In this document: in pieces, positions 25,301-36,569 of the stretch
Layout of the letters: each line of letters opens with the position of its first letter
Numbering within the stretch: the stretch's first letter is position 1
Assembly (NCBI GenBank): GCA_916610825.1
Contig: OU744450.1
Location: 10,544,380-10,608,379, forward strand
DNA: 64,000 bases
Source of the DNA: Haliclystus octoradiatus
Lineage: Eukaryota; Cnidaria; Staurozoa; Stauromedusae; Haliclystidae
Direction: 5' to 3'
The notes under the pieces: model-generated
The model's input: the letters and a program-made list of their open reading frames with translations, nothing else
Database searches by the model: none
Told to the model about the DNA's origin: nothing
Made by a program: the position numbers and the translations under genes

Positions 25301-28300
25301 ATGTCCTTAAGACTCTTTTTTGATGCAATATCTCAACCTTCAAGGAGTGTTTACATTCTACTCAAAGCTGGTAACGTACCCTTCACGAAAAAAGTTGTGA
25401 ATTTGGCAGCAAGTAAGTTCAGTTCAAATTGTCACTAGTTCTCATGTTCTAGTAATCATGTTCAAGCACAAAAACATACACCATTTGCCTGTTTATCTTC
25501 TTGTTAAAATTTTCAACAGTCTCCTTATCCTGAATCATATAATTTTTTTCTTTTCAGGGGAACATCAATCAGATGAGTACAAAAAGATTTGCCCAGGAAT
25601 GACGGTCCCTGCAATCACTGATGGAGACGATTTTTGCTTATTTGAAAGGTTAGTGATGCGATACTAAGTTCAAACTATGCGGAGTTACAAGCTCACATAC
25701 TGGAATAAATGCACTATTTACAGGGCCAAGATTTTGAGTTTTAATATTGGAATATCGTAAGATATGAATAGCCTACAGTAACAAGTCAGTTGTTGTTCAG
25801 AGACTGATTCATAGACTGATATGACATCACAATAATACTATTACCTATTCTATTTATATTGAATTATTTCATTGTAGCCCATGCCCCTTCGGGTTGTTAT
25901 TTGCATCATGTAAATACTACTATTTGTACTATTTATTTATGATAATTATAAACGTTAATTGTAAATGAAGAATCTTTCTCTTATATGTCCAGGTGGATAG
26001 GTGCCCGGGTAGCTCGAAGGCTGCGGCATGTCGATGAAACCTCCTTTTCTGATGTTGTTGGATGGACGTCTTCTTCTGGTGTTGTTGGTTGGACAACTTC
26101 TTAGATGGTGATGTTGGTTGGACGACTTTTTCTGATGTTGCTGGTCGATCGTCTTCTTCTGGTGTTGTTGGCTGGTAGTAACGTCTCAGGAACTTGCGAT
26201 TGTGCCAGTATGTTCTTACACATTTGGATTTTATGTGGTAACTCCTTCTTGAGTCGACAGGATTATCTCAGCCAATTGCCCCCATCTTTTTGTAACCATA
26301 TGCTGTACTCTTACAAATTCTCCTATTTTCAGCTTCCCTAGATGCTTGGCATTTTGGTTGTAGTACGCTTTTGCTTTTTCCCGTATGGTTTCTGCTTTTT
26401 TGTCTGCTTTATTTAATCTAGATTGAATGTCAGCAGTAAACATGTTTGGGTTGATTGGTAACCTAGTTCTCATAGGCTTTCCAAATAGACGTTCGGCTGG
26501 GCTAAGACCATCAGATCTTGGTGAGTTTCTGTACTCAATCAGTGCTTTGTAAAACTGTTGGTTCTTTAGGCGACAAAATTCTTCTTCTCTAGTTGGTTGG
26601 TATAATTATGTGGTCTTTGTAAAGCACAATTTTATCGTTCAAGGAGTGAGAGGTCGTTTTTCTGGCTCCACAATTCCAGGTCAGTTAATGCTTTGGAGCA
26701 CGGGAAACCGTATTTTACTGTCTTGTGCAGTTTACGGAAAGTGGAGTCTGACGCACATGCTATGTTGCATCTTTGACAATCGGTTGGCCGTCGGCAGTGT
26801 TGCCAATCGAGTTGATGTGGCAAATGTTTGTGAAATATTGAAGATCTTGATCAAGTTCCACATCTTCCTCATTTGAGGAGGAAACTGGATGCCTGGAGAA
26901 AACGTCTACAACAGTATGCTCAGAGCTATCTATTTAGAAGAGTTAGGACAACTATTGTTCTTGCAGCTGCGGTCGGTGATTGGCCGAATCGTCTCACGTG
27001 ATAATTTTCGGCCATTTTTGATCCAAAAAATTGCGCGAAAGTTTAACAAGGTTAATCGTGGTGATCTTTCTGTCTTTTGACGTTAGCTGTTCATTTGTTT
27101 TAATTTTATTGTCACATAGAATAGAATTATAATATAACTATTTTGAGTTTTCAATGACTGGGTGTTGTGCTGTTGGATGCTCAAATCGTGATGACAATGG
27201 AAATCATACAATGTACAGTGTTCCTAATGGAAAGAAGGACAAGGAAAGACGTGCTGTTTGGATGGCAGCAATCAAAAGGGAACATTTCAACAGCAGATCA
27301 TCAAGACTTTGCGAGGCAAATATTAAATATGTATTTCTGTAATTGTTATAATATTAAACTATTTGAACATATCGAAAACGACTGATATCTGACTTATAGC
27401 CTTCTTACTTAATTAAAGGTACATTTTGAAAGTAATCAATTTGAAAGCAGAATTCCTGGTAAGCTCAAACCAAATGCCATACCTACAATTTTTTGTCATA
27501 AAAAAAACAGTAAACAAGAGAAAGAGTCCAACAAAAAGAACATCTTTAGGTAATCTTTGTGTAAATTTTGATGATAAATGAATTTGTTTTGAATTCAGTA
27601 AATATTGACTGATTAAAATATTATAATTTACTACCTTCAGATCCATCTGCTAAAAAGCAGAGAAAGACCTCGTCTCATGCAAATGACATACCAGCAGTAT
27701 CAGGATATGATGTAAATGATGACAATGAAGAATCCTCTATTTGTACAGTTACAAATGAAAATGAATTTGGAAAATGGCCTGTTGACACTTTTAATATCAA
27801 TCAAGTACATGAACTAAAGAGACAATTAAAAAAGGCAGACGAAAAATACAACAACCTGTCAAATAACATTTCTGGCATCTTCAACGATGATCAGATAGAT
27901 TTTTTAACAAAAAAACCTGGTTCATGTCGTGGTACGCTAAATATAGATATCATATATCAACACTGAATTTGTCATTCCAAAGTAGAATTAATAACTATAT
28001 TTATTAATATATTACTTTATTTATATAGTATTATGGTCAAACAAAACAGTTGAGGATGCCCTCAAAATACGATATGCTTGTGGAGCAACTGGGTACACCT
28101 TGTTACTCCAACAGAGTTATCCATTACCCTCCATTCAAACATTAAACAGACGAATGCAGCACATTCAATTTTTGTCAGGCCTGATCAAAGAAGTTTTCCT
28201 AGCTCTTGAACAAAAGGTAAGGCTGGTGTGATCTTAAAATTGCTACTGTAGTGAAACCTTGTAATCTTGTAATAGTGCAGCAACGTGTCTATACTGGTAA

Positions 28301-31300
28301 GGTCACAATATGAACAATTTATATCCACATTGAATCCAACATCTCCACAAGGGTCAGCTCTTTACAGTGGTATCTTGAAGCTGGCTGTGAGTTGTGCACA
28401 GGTTTTATTGTATGCATAACACTTAACTCTAGACTATAGTATCCTCATACTTTTTACTTTCGAGGTACAAACAATGACAGAACAGGAGAAGTGCTGTGTA
28501 CTTCTATTGGATGAAATGGCAATCAAACCAGCATTTGATTTTGATCGTCGAACAGAGTCCATAATTGGACAATGTACTCTGAAAGGTAGTAAGGAAAAAG
28601 TGATGGATGGTGAAGCCGCAAACCATGCTCTTGTATTTATGCTACGTGGTTTAACAATGAGATGGAAACAGGTGGTGGCATATTATTTCACTGGCTCGTC
28701 ATTTGACAGTTTAGAAGTGCACGATGTCATCATTAAAATTATTTCAAGGGCATGTAAGATTGGTCTTTCCACTTTGAATGTTACCATGGATATGGGTGGT
28801 GGTAATATTGCGGTCTTGAACGATTTTAAAGTGTCCTGTAAGAGAAAAAAGAAAAAAGCAACTCTTGAAAATCCAAACCCAGCACCTGAAATCATTATAA
28901 AAAACTCATGTGAACACCCAGTTCTAGAAAAGCAGGAATTGACCTTTATGCCTGATGTCCCACATTTAATAAAAAATTTGAGAAATCATCTATCTCGAAG
29001 GCAAGTTATATACCTTCCCGAAATAATTGTCAAATCGAATAACCTTTCATCAAATGAAGTTTCAATGGCTCCTTTACAACGTCTTGTTGAATATGATTTA
29101 ACGAACGACTTGAAAATCGCTCCACATTTGAATAATAATGCTATCAACCCTAGTCATTTTACCAAAATGAAAGTTAATTTGGCAAAAAATTTACTCTCGA
29201 GAAGAACTGGGGCTGCAGTAAGATTGTTGGTGTAGGAAAAATTTCTCCATAGATCAGCTTTATCAACTGCCTGGTTTTGTGAGCAAATTGGTCTGTGGTT
29301 TGATTTAATGACTTCAAGATCACCGTCAATGAGCCTCAGCCTTTTTGATAAGGAAAAGCATGAAGAGGTTGTAAAATTTTTAAATTCCATTATTGACCTT
29401 TTTAAATGCCTAAATATTGGAGACATTGATGCACCATGGAAACCAGTGCAGTCAGGCATTATTTTGGCAACAACAAGTGCTCAGCAAATGCAGAATTGTT
29501 TGTTAATGGAGAAACAGTACAAATTCTTAATGATGAGCCGCTTCACACAGGACGCTTTGGAAAATTTATTTTCATCTGTTAGATATAAAAATCCGGTCCC
29601 AACTGCTATTGAGTTTGTCAATGCATCGCGTATAATTGCCATTTCACAGTGTATCTCAAGCAAAAACACTGGTTCATACTAGAAAGACGAGGATCAACCA
29701 TGCTGCAGTATTCTGGACATGGAATTCCAATTATCACCTGATGATAAAAAGCTTGATCAAGCAGATGAGATTGAGAATGGGGACCTTACAAAGTTGGAAG
29801 ATTTCAGCTTAGAAAACTTAGGCGGCTATGCTGTCCACCAGTTTTTAAAGCTCAATAAGCATTGCGCAGAGTGCAAGAATATGCTTGTGGTTTCTGCACC
29901 TGCACTAGCCCAACCATTGGATGTCAGTCATGATTATGGATGTACACCAAAATCTCTAGTGGAGCTAGCAGACTATACCAAAAAGGCGCTGACATATATT
30001 TCACAAGATGCTAAGGAAGTATTTATGTTAGCAGAAACTATATTCCGCAAAAACGAGGATAAATTGTTTTCCCACAGCAACATTATGCAGAAACTTGTGG
30101 ATGCATGTACAATTGCAAATAAAACTAATAAAATACCAGACTGTCACAAGGCCAAAACGATGATAACTAAAACGTTCTTCAGAGTTAAAATCAAAACAGT
30201 GCTGGAAAAAAGAACAAAACAAGCAAATGCTGTGAAAGCAACCTCAAAGGGGTCAAGATCCATAGCGATGAGGGATGCCATAAAATAGGATAGGTTAAAT
30301 GATTATAAGACCAACATATTATGATGTTACTATATTGTAAAATAAATAACGAATAATAAAATCTCACATACCACACATCTCCTTTATTCTTCAATCCAAA
30401 TTTGATTTAAGCTGTTGTTATGGCAGAGCTGTCTATGGTTATACGGCATATAATCTGCAATTTATCGACAGCTGCTTATTAGTTTGCAGTAAGTGCACAA
30501 TATCGCACACTATTGGTAAGCTGTTTAGCTGACAAATCCACAACAACGCTCTAAACACGCTTCCAGCAAGCTTACATACCACTATTTCAGTACTAAAGGC
30601 TTCCAGTTAATTGATTGAAGTCTTCTTCAAACTTCTTGAGATTCTTTTTATGATCTATTGTTATATTTCAGGTAAAATTATTATATAAAACTCCATAATA
30701 AATGCGTGCAACCTTCGTTTCTCAAATTAAACAAGTTTGGATCAACAATGGCCGCTGGCCGCGCTAATAACTTGGTCCCAGACTACCGTGTCCTAACTCT
30801 TCTAAATAGATAGCTCTGAGTATGGTTAGTGCCTTTTCGCTCTAGTGCCTTTCGATAGCTGTTAACGCGTAGTTTGTCAACTTTTCCTTCAGTCTTACAA
30901 TTCGTGATGTTGATATCTGATCCAATGTCTTGTTATTCAGAATATATACAATAGGATTGTGATCAACAATTTGTTGAAAGGACGCTCCTTGCAGGAACAT
31001 GTGACATTTTCGTATTGCCCAAAGTACTGACGTTAATTTTATTTCGGTTGCTGAGTATCGTGTTTCAGCTTCCATGGCGTATCTTGACCCGCACTGAAGT
31101 AGCTTTCAGGTGGAGTTCTCTTCTTCACTCCATAGTGCGTACTCGAGACCTTTAGATTGGGCGGCGTCAGTTTCTAGCCTTAGTTTTCATGACGGGGTGA
31201 ATTGAGTGAGGATTCGTAGGCTGACCAGACTTGCAATGATGTTGTCGAATGCTTCTTGGTGGAAGGTTTCCCGGGTGACTGCTGATGTAGATGAAAGAGG

Positions 31301-34300
31301 AGCTCGCAAAGGCTGCGAAAGACGGGCAATGTCGTTGGAAAATGCCTCACATTGTTGTACAAGGCCACAAAATGATCTCAGGTCAGTGCGACTTTTTGGA
31401 ATCGGAAATTTTGACAATGCATCGACAAGATCTGGATTGACTGTGTATCCTTCAGAGTTGATCACATATCCACACCAGTTGGCTGACGATTGGGCAAAAT
31501 GGATCTTTTTCTTGTTGAGTGTGATACCAAATTGTTGACATCTTTTGATGATTGACTTTACTCTTTTGATATGATCATCGAGGTTCTTGTCATATACGAT
31601 GACGTCTTCAACCACTTTTTGAACGTTTCCAATCCCTGCTATGGCTTCATCACCACGTCTGTTGTGCTCGTCCCCAGCGCTCACTAGACCCATCACATTT
31701 CTTCTAAATCTGTAGCCCCCCAGGGTGTAATGAAGGTTGTTAATGGTCGAAATTCTTCAGATAAATCAACTTGCAAATAACCATGTCTGGCGTCTGGTGT
31801 TGTAAAGTAGTTCATACCTTTAGGATCTTTGCAATTACCTTGCGGGGCACTTTTGATGGGTACCCTGGCCGTTTCACATACTTGTTAAGTGATGTTAGGT
31901 CAACTGTTATGCGTGGTTCATTACTATGTTTCTTGTGTGTGATCCACCACCATGGGGTGGATCCATGCTGGTGACTCCCCGAGGGGTACCTTCTCAATGA
32001 TGCCTTTTGTTTCCATACTGTGAAGTTGATCTTGGACTGTGTTTTGCCAGTGGTATGGAATGGAATATGCTTCGTACCGGCAACTAGGTATGGCATCATC
32101 AGTCAACTCAATTGTCATACTTGGTCCTTCCATTGTTTTCAAAATCCCTTTGTCCTGAAATACATCTGGGAATTCTGCAATTAAGGAATCATTGTTGTGG
32201 TGGGATTGGTAATCTGAATTTATTGGGACTATCTTGGCCCCAGAGGTTGTAGGGGTTGTCAATGAGACATTTTTTTCTTCTTTAACGTGTGGCCAGGCTT
32301 TCGGTAAAAGTCCTAGAGCAATGCAACCTTTCTTGCTAAGTAGTGGTGCATTTGATTTGTCCACTACTTGAACATCAGCTTCATGAATTTTGCCGGAATG
32401 TTCTATTTTGAGATGGACGCATCCTAGTGTTGTCATGGGTGTCTTTGATTCGCTGTGTATAGACATGCAGTAGATGTCTTCAAATTATGAATGAGATCAG
32501 GGTGGAGTTGGTTTAGTGAAAATATGTCAATTAAATCACATGCTGCACCACTATCAGGTAAGCAACTTAATTCTGAGAAACCATGTTCATGAGTGGTGTC
32601 TAATTTCAATGTTGTCATGCCATTGTTCATGAGATAAAAGTATCACAATTAAAAGTATCAAGTAAAAATTGATAAAAATGGCATTTGTTTGCTTTGCATG
32701 CTCACTTTTAGCTTTAGAAAAACACACATATCTGTTGAATGGCCCTTTTTTCACAGAAGCCACACGTGGTCTCCTTAGCAGGACATTCGCTTGGTTGATG
32801 GCAAAGGGATTTTCCACATTTCTTGCAAATATTATTGTCTATGGGATCTATGGACCCACTTGAGCTAGTCTGAGCTTTGCTAGCGGTGTCTTGTTGATCT
32901 TTCCATTTATTTTACAGAAAGTTGAATTAACTGTTTTTTGCGATGTTAATGTAGCAAAATTTTTGGCTAGAACTTTTTCTTGGGTGTTGCTGTCTAGCAG
33001 ACCACAGATTAAACGGTCACAAATTCTTTCGTCACGCAATATTTTGGGGAGACCGTTATCAACGTGACAAGTGTTGCATAACAAAGTGGGGGAGAACCCA
33101 CAGCTTTCATCTAGCTGACAAAGGGCGGCATAATAAGCATCAACCGACTCACAGCTCCATTGGTCTCGTGTGTGAAAGTCATCATCATTTCATCAGTCTT
33201 TTCTGTCTAGAAGGGGATTCCTTATTCTTTCTCAGGTAATCACCCAATTGTTTTATGATAACCTCGATGCCATCTTCTTCAGAAATGTCTAGAACGCGGC
33301 CAGACCATAACTTCAACCACTTTTCGTATAAACACGATCGCAGATTTCCTCTTCTGGCTATTAAGTTGCAATCGTTGGAAATTTTAAAATTTTATAGTTA
33401 AGATTCAAAAACAGTGAAGGCCTTTTGGAGAGGTGCTTTTAGACCTCAAAAAGTAGATCCGGCCCTGTGTATCTTTCACAATGTGTTAGGCACTGCCGCT
33501 GGGGCTCCAATCCAAAGAACTACTACTTGTTATTGAAATTCCCATTGTCAATCAGCTATATCAAATAAGAAGTATATTTGAGATAGCGGGTGGAATGTAC
33601 GAGGTGGTACTGGATTATTACCAGCAGATCTACAATCTGAGTAATAATATAGTCCTATAGAAAAATTAACTAATCCTATGGACACTTTGAACATCAGATA
33701 GTTTTGGAAATAGTCTAGAATTAATCACCATGATTTTCTGAACAAGTTAGAGTAATTTTTCTCATTTTTATCTGAGTTTTAACAGTAACAGCCTGGAACT
33801 AGTTCCGGTGCACATTTAAAAATATTTTCAAACTTCAATTAGTTCAAAATATCATGGTGAATAATTCTAGACTATTTCCAATAGGTATTTGATAGTCAAA
33901 GTGTCCATATGATTGTTTGATTTTTTCTATGGGACTATTCCACACAGATTGTAGATTTACATTATAATGAGATGCTGTGTATCTGTTAATGCTTCTTCCC
34001 CTTTGAAACAAGTTCATTAACGTTCATGAACTAGCTCATCAATGTTAAATGGTACAAATTCACAAACTCAGTTCATGAAAGTTCACGATGCCCTTGAATC
34101 CAGATATCCTTGATTTCAGATTATCTTTCAAATGTCAATTCTCATGTTTTACGCTTGATTAAACTAAACATTATTATTTATTATTATTATTATCCTAATC
34201 TTACGTTCCTTCCGCCATCACAAATATGCTTCTCGTGGATAAACTTTGATAAATTTTCATGACTTATTTCATGGTAATTTTTCATGAAAGTTCATAAACA

Positions 34301-36569
34301 TTTTTTGTGGGTTCATGAACAGTTCATGAACCGGTTAATGAACTGGTTCATGAACGTGAAATTGCCTAAAAATTCATGATTCATTCATGAACTTTCATAA
34401 ACTCATGAACTCTTTTCCGCAAGGGTGAGCACTACCAACCACGCTTTTCAGGAGAATTCTTTCATTATTGAGATTCGATCTTTATTTGAATTTCATTTCA
34501 TAGCATTGCCATCATGAAGTATATTGTTAGTAAATATAAATTGGACAACCATTGGTATCCATCAGATGTCTATCAAAGAGCAAAGATTGATGAATATATG
34601 AATTGGCATCCAGCTAATACAAGATTTTCATTTGCAATGTACTTTCAATCATTGGTGAGTTATGTATAAAGAACTTGGTATTTAAAACGTAGGTCTACAA
34701 AGATTTACAATAGTTCATAAACACCATCATCATATTATTACGTTCCTTAAGCCCTAAGCAAACAAGGGCAACATCTACCCGATTTATAAATCCTGTAAAA
34801 ATTTTTGTCATTTTATCACTGCTTTGGTTTTGTCTGACATTTTGGATTGTGAAAATTATTTATCAAAGCCTTGCGTGTCCGTGCACGTATCACAGGGGCG
34901 TTCACTTAAAACTTTTTAAATATGAAGACTGCCCAGGCTGCGGAAAAGTTTTCACAAAGTGCTCATGTACTTTAAAGCAATTTCACATTCATGAACCAGG
35001 TCATGAACTGTCTGTGACTATTCATGAACCAGATCATGAATTGTCTGTGACTGTTCATGAACTTTTTATGAACCAACAAAAAATGCAAGTCAATAGGTAG
35101 CAAAATTAATCTCTAAAGTATGTATCCTGAATATTGGGGAACTTTCATTAGATAGAGAACATTTTTCTATTTGTACATGGTCTTCTTGTGTTTTTACTTT
35201 GTGCGAGCATTTCCTCTTCAAAAATGCAGTCAAAGTTACGATTTTGTGTCTCACTCTTTGTGTGTTTCCTCCGCCAGGGACCCGTTTTTTTTCCACAAGA
35301 GGGTTTACACCAGAAAAACACTAACATTTTATTTATTTGTATCTAAATAAAAAAACAACGGCTGAACCAAATGACAATCTGCATTTGGAATGATGTTTTC
35401 AACGTTCAGCTCAAGGTTTAGAGCTATATTTGATCAATATACGGGATCCAAGAAAAGATATATAAGCCTCTAAAGTCAAAAGTTTTTAGTTTTGGATTTT
35501 TCTCACTTAAGTGCTCACGTGATTAACACCTCGATAACAATAGGCAACTTAACACATTATTGAACAGTTCAGAACAAGTTGATCAAAAGGTCAAGCTGAC
35601 CATATTTCCGTGAACATGTTATCAACTGTTAGCAAAACTGCTCAAAAATAGGCACTCCCACACATTCATTAGCAGTTATATGAATTTTTATTTTCAGTTT
35701 ATCAGCTTTTGATTTAATTTTTATGAGCAATTCATGAACATTTGCTATTCAGTTATAACGTGACTGTCTCTAAGTATATGCTACTACTCCTTACTATCTA
35801 CTTATTTCAGATGACAGGGTGATGTCTACTTAATAATAGCAAAACAAATACCGTTTGTTTTTCATCGTATTTGTTCCTTGAGATAACGCTTGGGAAAATA
35901 GTTCATGAAAAAATCTATTTGCAGTGAATATTTAATTGTTAGAAACAGATTCAAAAGCCCAACAATTTATTCCAAATCTACAATCGATTGGCTATATGAG
36001 CAACAAACGGAGAATGCAGAACAACTAATCATGATATTATGCCCAACCGATTGCTGATTTGGAATATAGAGTTGGGCTTTTGTTAAAAATGCTACAGTAT
36101 ATCCCTAGAGAACAATAGATTTGAGAAAGTCCGCGAAATCTTATTAAGATATAGTATTATAAGAGTAAGCATAATTATATACTGTATGTGATTGATTGAT
36201 TCCTTTCCCACCAGATGACTTATATGACTTATATGTTCTATTGTCTAGGTTTTAAGACCTTTAATGGGAATGCCAGTTGATCAAGACAGAGTTAAAAGTT
36301 ATCGTAAGAAAATAAACAATGCCGTGTCTATAATGGATAGTCATTTCTTAGCAAATAGCAAGTACATTGCAAGTGATGACATAAGTATTGCTGATCTATT
36401 AGCTTTATGTGAATTTACACAGTTAAGTGTATTGAAGAAGGATGACCAACCTGACTATCCTGCTAATGTTACCGCTTGGTTACATCGTTGTGAAGAAAGA
36501 TTGCAACCTCATTTTGATGATAGCCATGCAATGCTACGTAAATTTGGTGGCCGTGTTTCAAAATTATAA
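25301..36569 (+). CDS. GSTT: Glutathione S-transferase, theta class
   Basis: Four phase-consistent exons (25301-25412, 25558-25648, 34504-34654, 36249-36569) encode 224 residues, close to the usual length for theta GSTs. The N-terminal thioredoxin-fold half begins MSLRLFFDAISQPSRSVYIL; Ser11 or Ser15 (SQPSRS) would be the catalytic serine. It continues through PGMTVPAITDGD (cis-proline loop) to FES-IAIMKYIVSKY, where glutathione binds. The C-terminal helical half has YQRAKIDEYMNWHPANTR, typical of the class, and ends DDSHAMLRKFGGRVSKL. It conjugates glutathione to small electrophiles, probably in the cytosol. The first ATG follows an AT-rich leader and is the only one fitting the family N-terminus. 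Intron 2 (8.85 kb) hosts a gypsy element with a P-type transposon inside it. Confidence 0.93.
25990..26918 (-). mobile_element. Gypsy (Ty3) retrotransposon, 3' part of pol, left of the P insertion
   Basis: Read on the minus strand from 26918, the sequence encodes VVDVFSRHPVSS (the end of the RNase H/linker) and an N-terminal integrase segment. It then jumps to the integrase C-terminal region (YRNSPRSDGLSPAERLFGKPMRT, AYYNQNAK, RNRKFLRR-like YWHNRKFLRR) and a Pro/Thr/Glu-rich tail near 26000-26180. The zinc-binding HHCC and the DDE catalytic core are absent, removed near 26590-26640, and frames are broken. The open pieces are at 26231-26473 and 26632-26823. It continues at 30825-33400. No LTR was identified. 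Confidence 0.8.
26915..30824 (+). mobile_element. P-superfamily (THAP) DNA transposon inserted in the gypsy element
   Basis: The element spans 26919-30820. Its terminal inverted repeats are 32 bp and perfectly matched (26919-26950, starting CTCAGAGCTATCTATTTAGA, and 30789-30820). It is flanked by the 4-bp direct repeat TATG (26915-26918 and 30821-30824). Removing the element and one TATG restores, on the minus strand, an RNase H-linker motif KGTNHTVVDVFSR, which confirms the exact insertion point. P elements normally duplicate 8 bp, so 4 bp is unusual. It encodes a THAP-domain transposase with two stop codons. Confidence 0.92.
27154..30288 (+). pseudogene. P-element/THAP9-like transposase interrupted by two TAG codons
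   Basis: Exon 1 (27154-27315) and exon 2 (27419-27549) encode a C2CH THAP DNA-binding domain: MTGCCAVGCSNR, SSRLCE, then VHFESNQFE and LKPNAIPTIF. Joining LCE to VHF requires a GC-AG intron (27316-27418). Exon 3 (27641-27931) has a coiled-coil-like segment and IFNDDQIDFLTKK. Exon 4 (28029-28216) has WSNKTVEDALKIR and YPLPSIQTLNRR. Exon 5 (28465-30288) carries the RNase H-fold catalytic core: LLDEM (first D), MPDVPHLIKNLRN (second D) and DALENLFSSVR (E). In exon 5 one frame is open except for TAG at 29233-29235 and TAG at 29680-29682. The exon 2-3 junction is off by one nucleotide unless the alternative donor near 27460 is used. It would cut and paste the surrounding element, but this copy is probably inactive. 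Confidence 0.85.
30825..33400 (-). mobile_element. Gypsy (Ty3) retrotransposon, gag to RNase H part, decayed
   Basis: On the minus strand, in order: a gag fragment (about 33300-33180, ISEEDGIEVIIKQLGDYLRK), a zinc-knuckle-like CKKCGKSLCHQPSECPAK (about 32820-32760), an aspartic protease motif LPDSGAACDLI (about 32560-32530), the protease-RT linker AEFPDVFQDKG, reverse transcriptase (SPAWIHPMVV, RITVDLTSLNKYVKRP, VVEDVIVYDKN, LRSFCGLVQQC) and RNase H (YSATEIKLTSVLWAIRKC, IVDHNPIVYILNNK). Several frameshifts and stops separate these, so it is not functional. It ends at the P insertion at 30824. It lies antisense in GST intron 2. Confidence 0.88.
33627..33957. mobile_element. Foldback MITE with ~110-bp inverted arms
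   Basis: The arms beginning 'atctacaatctg' (33627) and ending 'cagattgtagat' (33957) are complementary over about 110 bp, including 'tagtcctatag' / 'ctatgggacta' and 'gacactttga' / 'tcaaagtgtc'. A ~100-bp spacer lies between. It has no coding capacity and lies in GST intron 2, just outside the gypsy remnant. Confidence 0.75.
34003..34430. repeat. TTCATGAAC-family repeats (two degenerate copies)
   Basis: One copy at about 34003-34100 and another at about 34250-34430 contain gttcatgaacagttcatgaac, gtgaaattgcct and the terminus 'cttttccgcaaggg'. They sit immediately upstream of GST exon 3. Confidence 0.6.
34985..35075. repeat. Three ~33-bp tandem repeats of TTCATGAAC family
   Basis: The unit 'attcatgaaccaggtcatga' plus 'actgtctgtgact' is repeated about three times. 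Read in frame it gives a periodic peptide, but it is intronic in the GST gene and best explained as repeat DNA. Confidence 0.65.

Noticed and set aside
31206-31538. Plus-strand open frame opposite the gypsy reverse transcriptase
   Set aside because: It is a shadow of the minus-strand pol coding sequence and has no features of its own.
34849-35100. 83-codon frame with a periodic HEPxHELSVT peptide
   Set aside because: The periodicity comes from TTCATGAAC-family tandem repeats within a GST intron.
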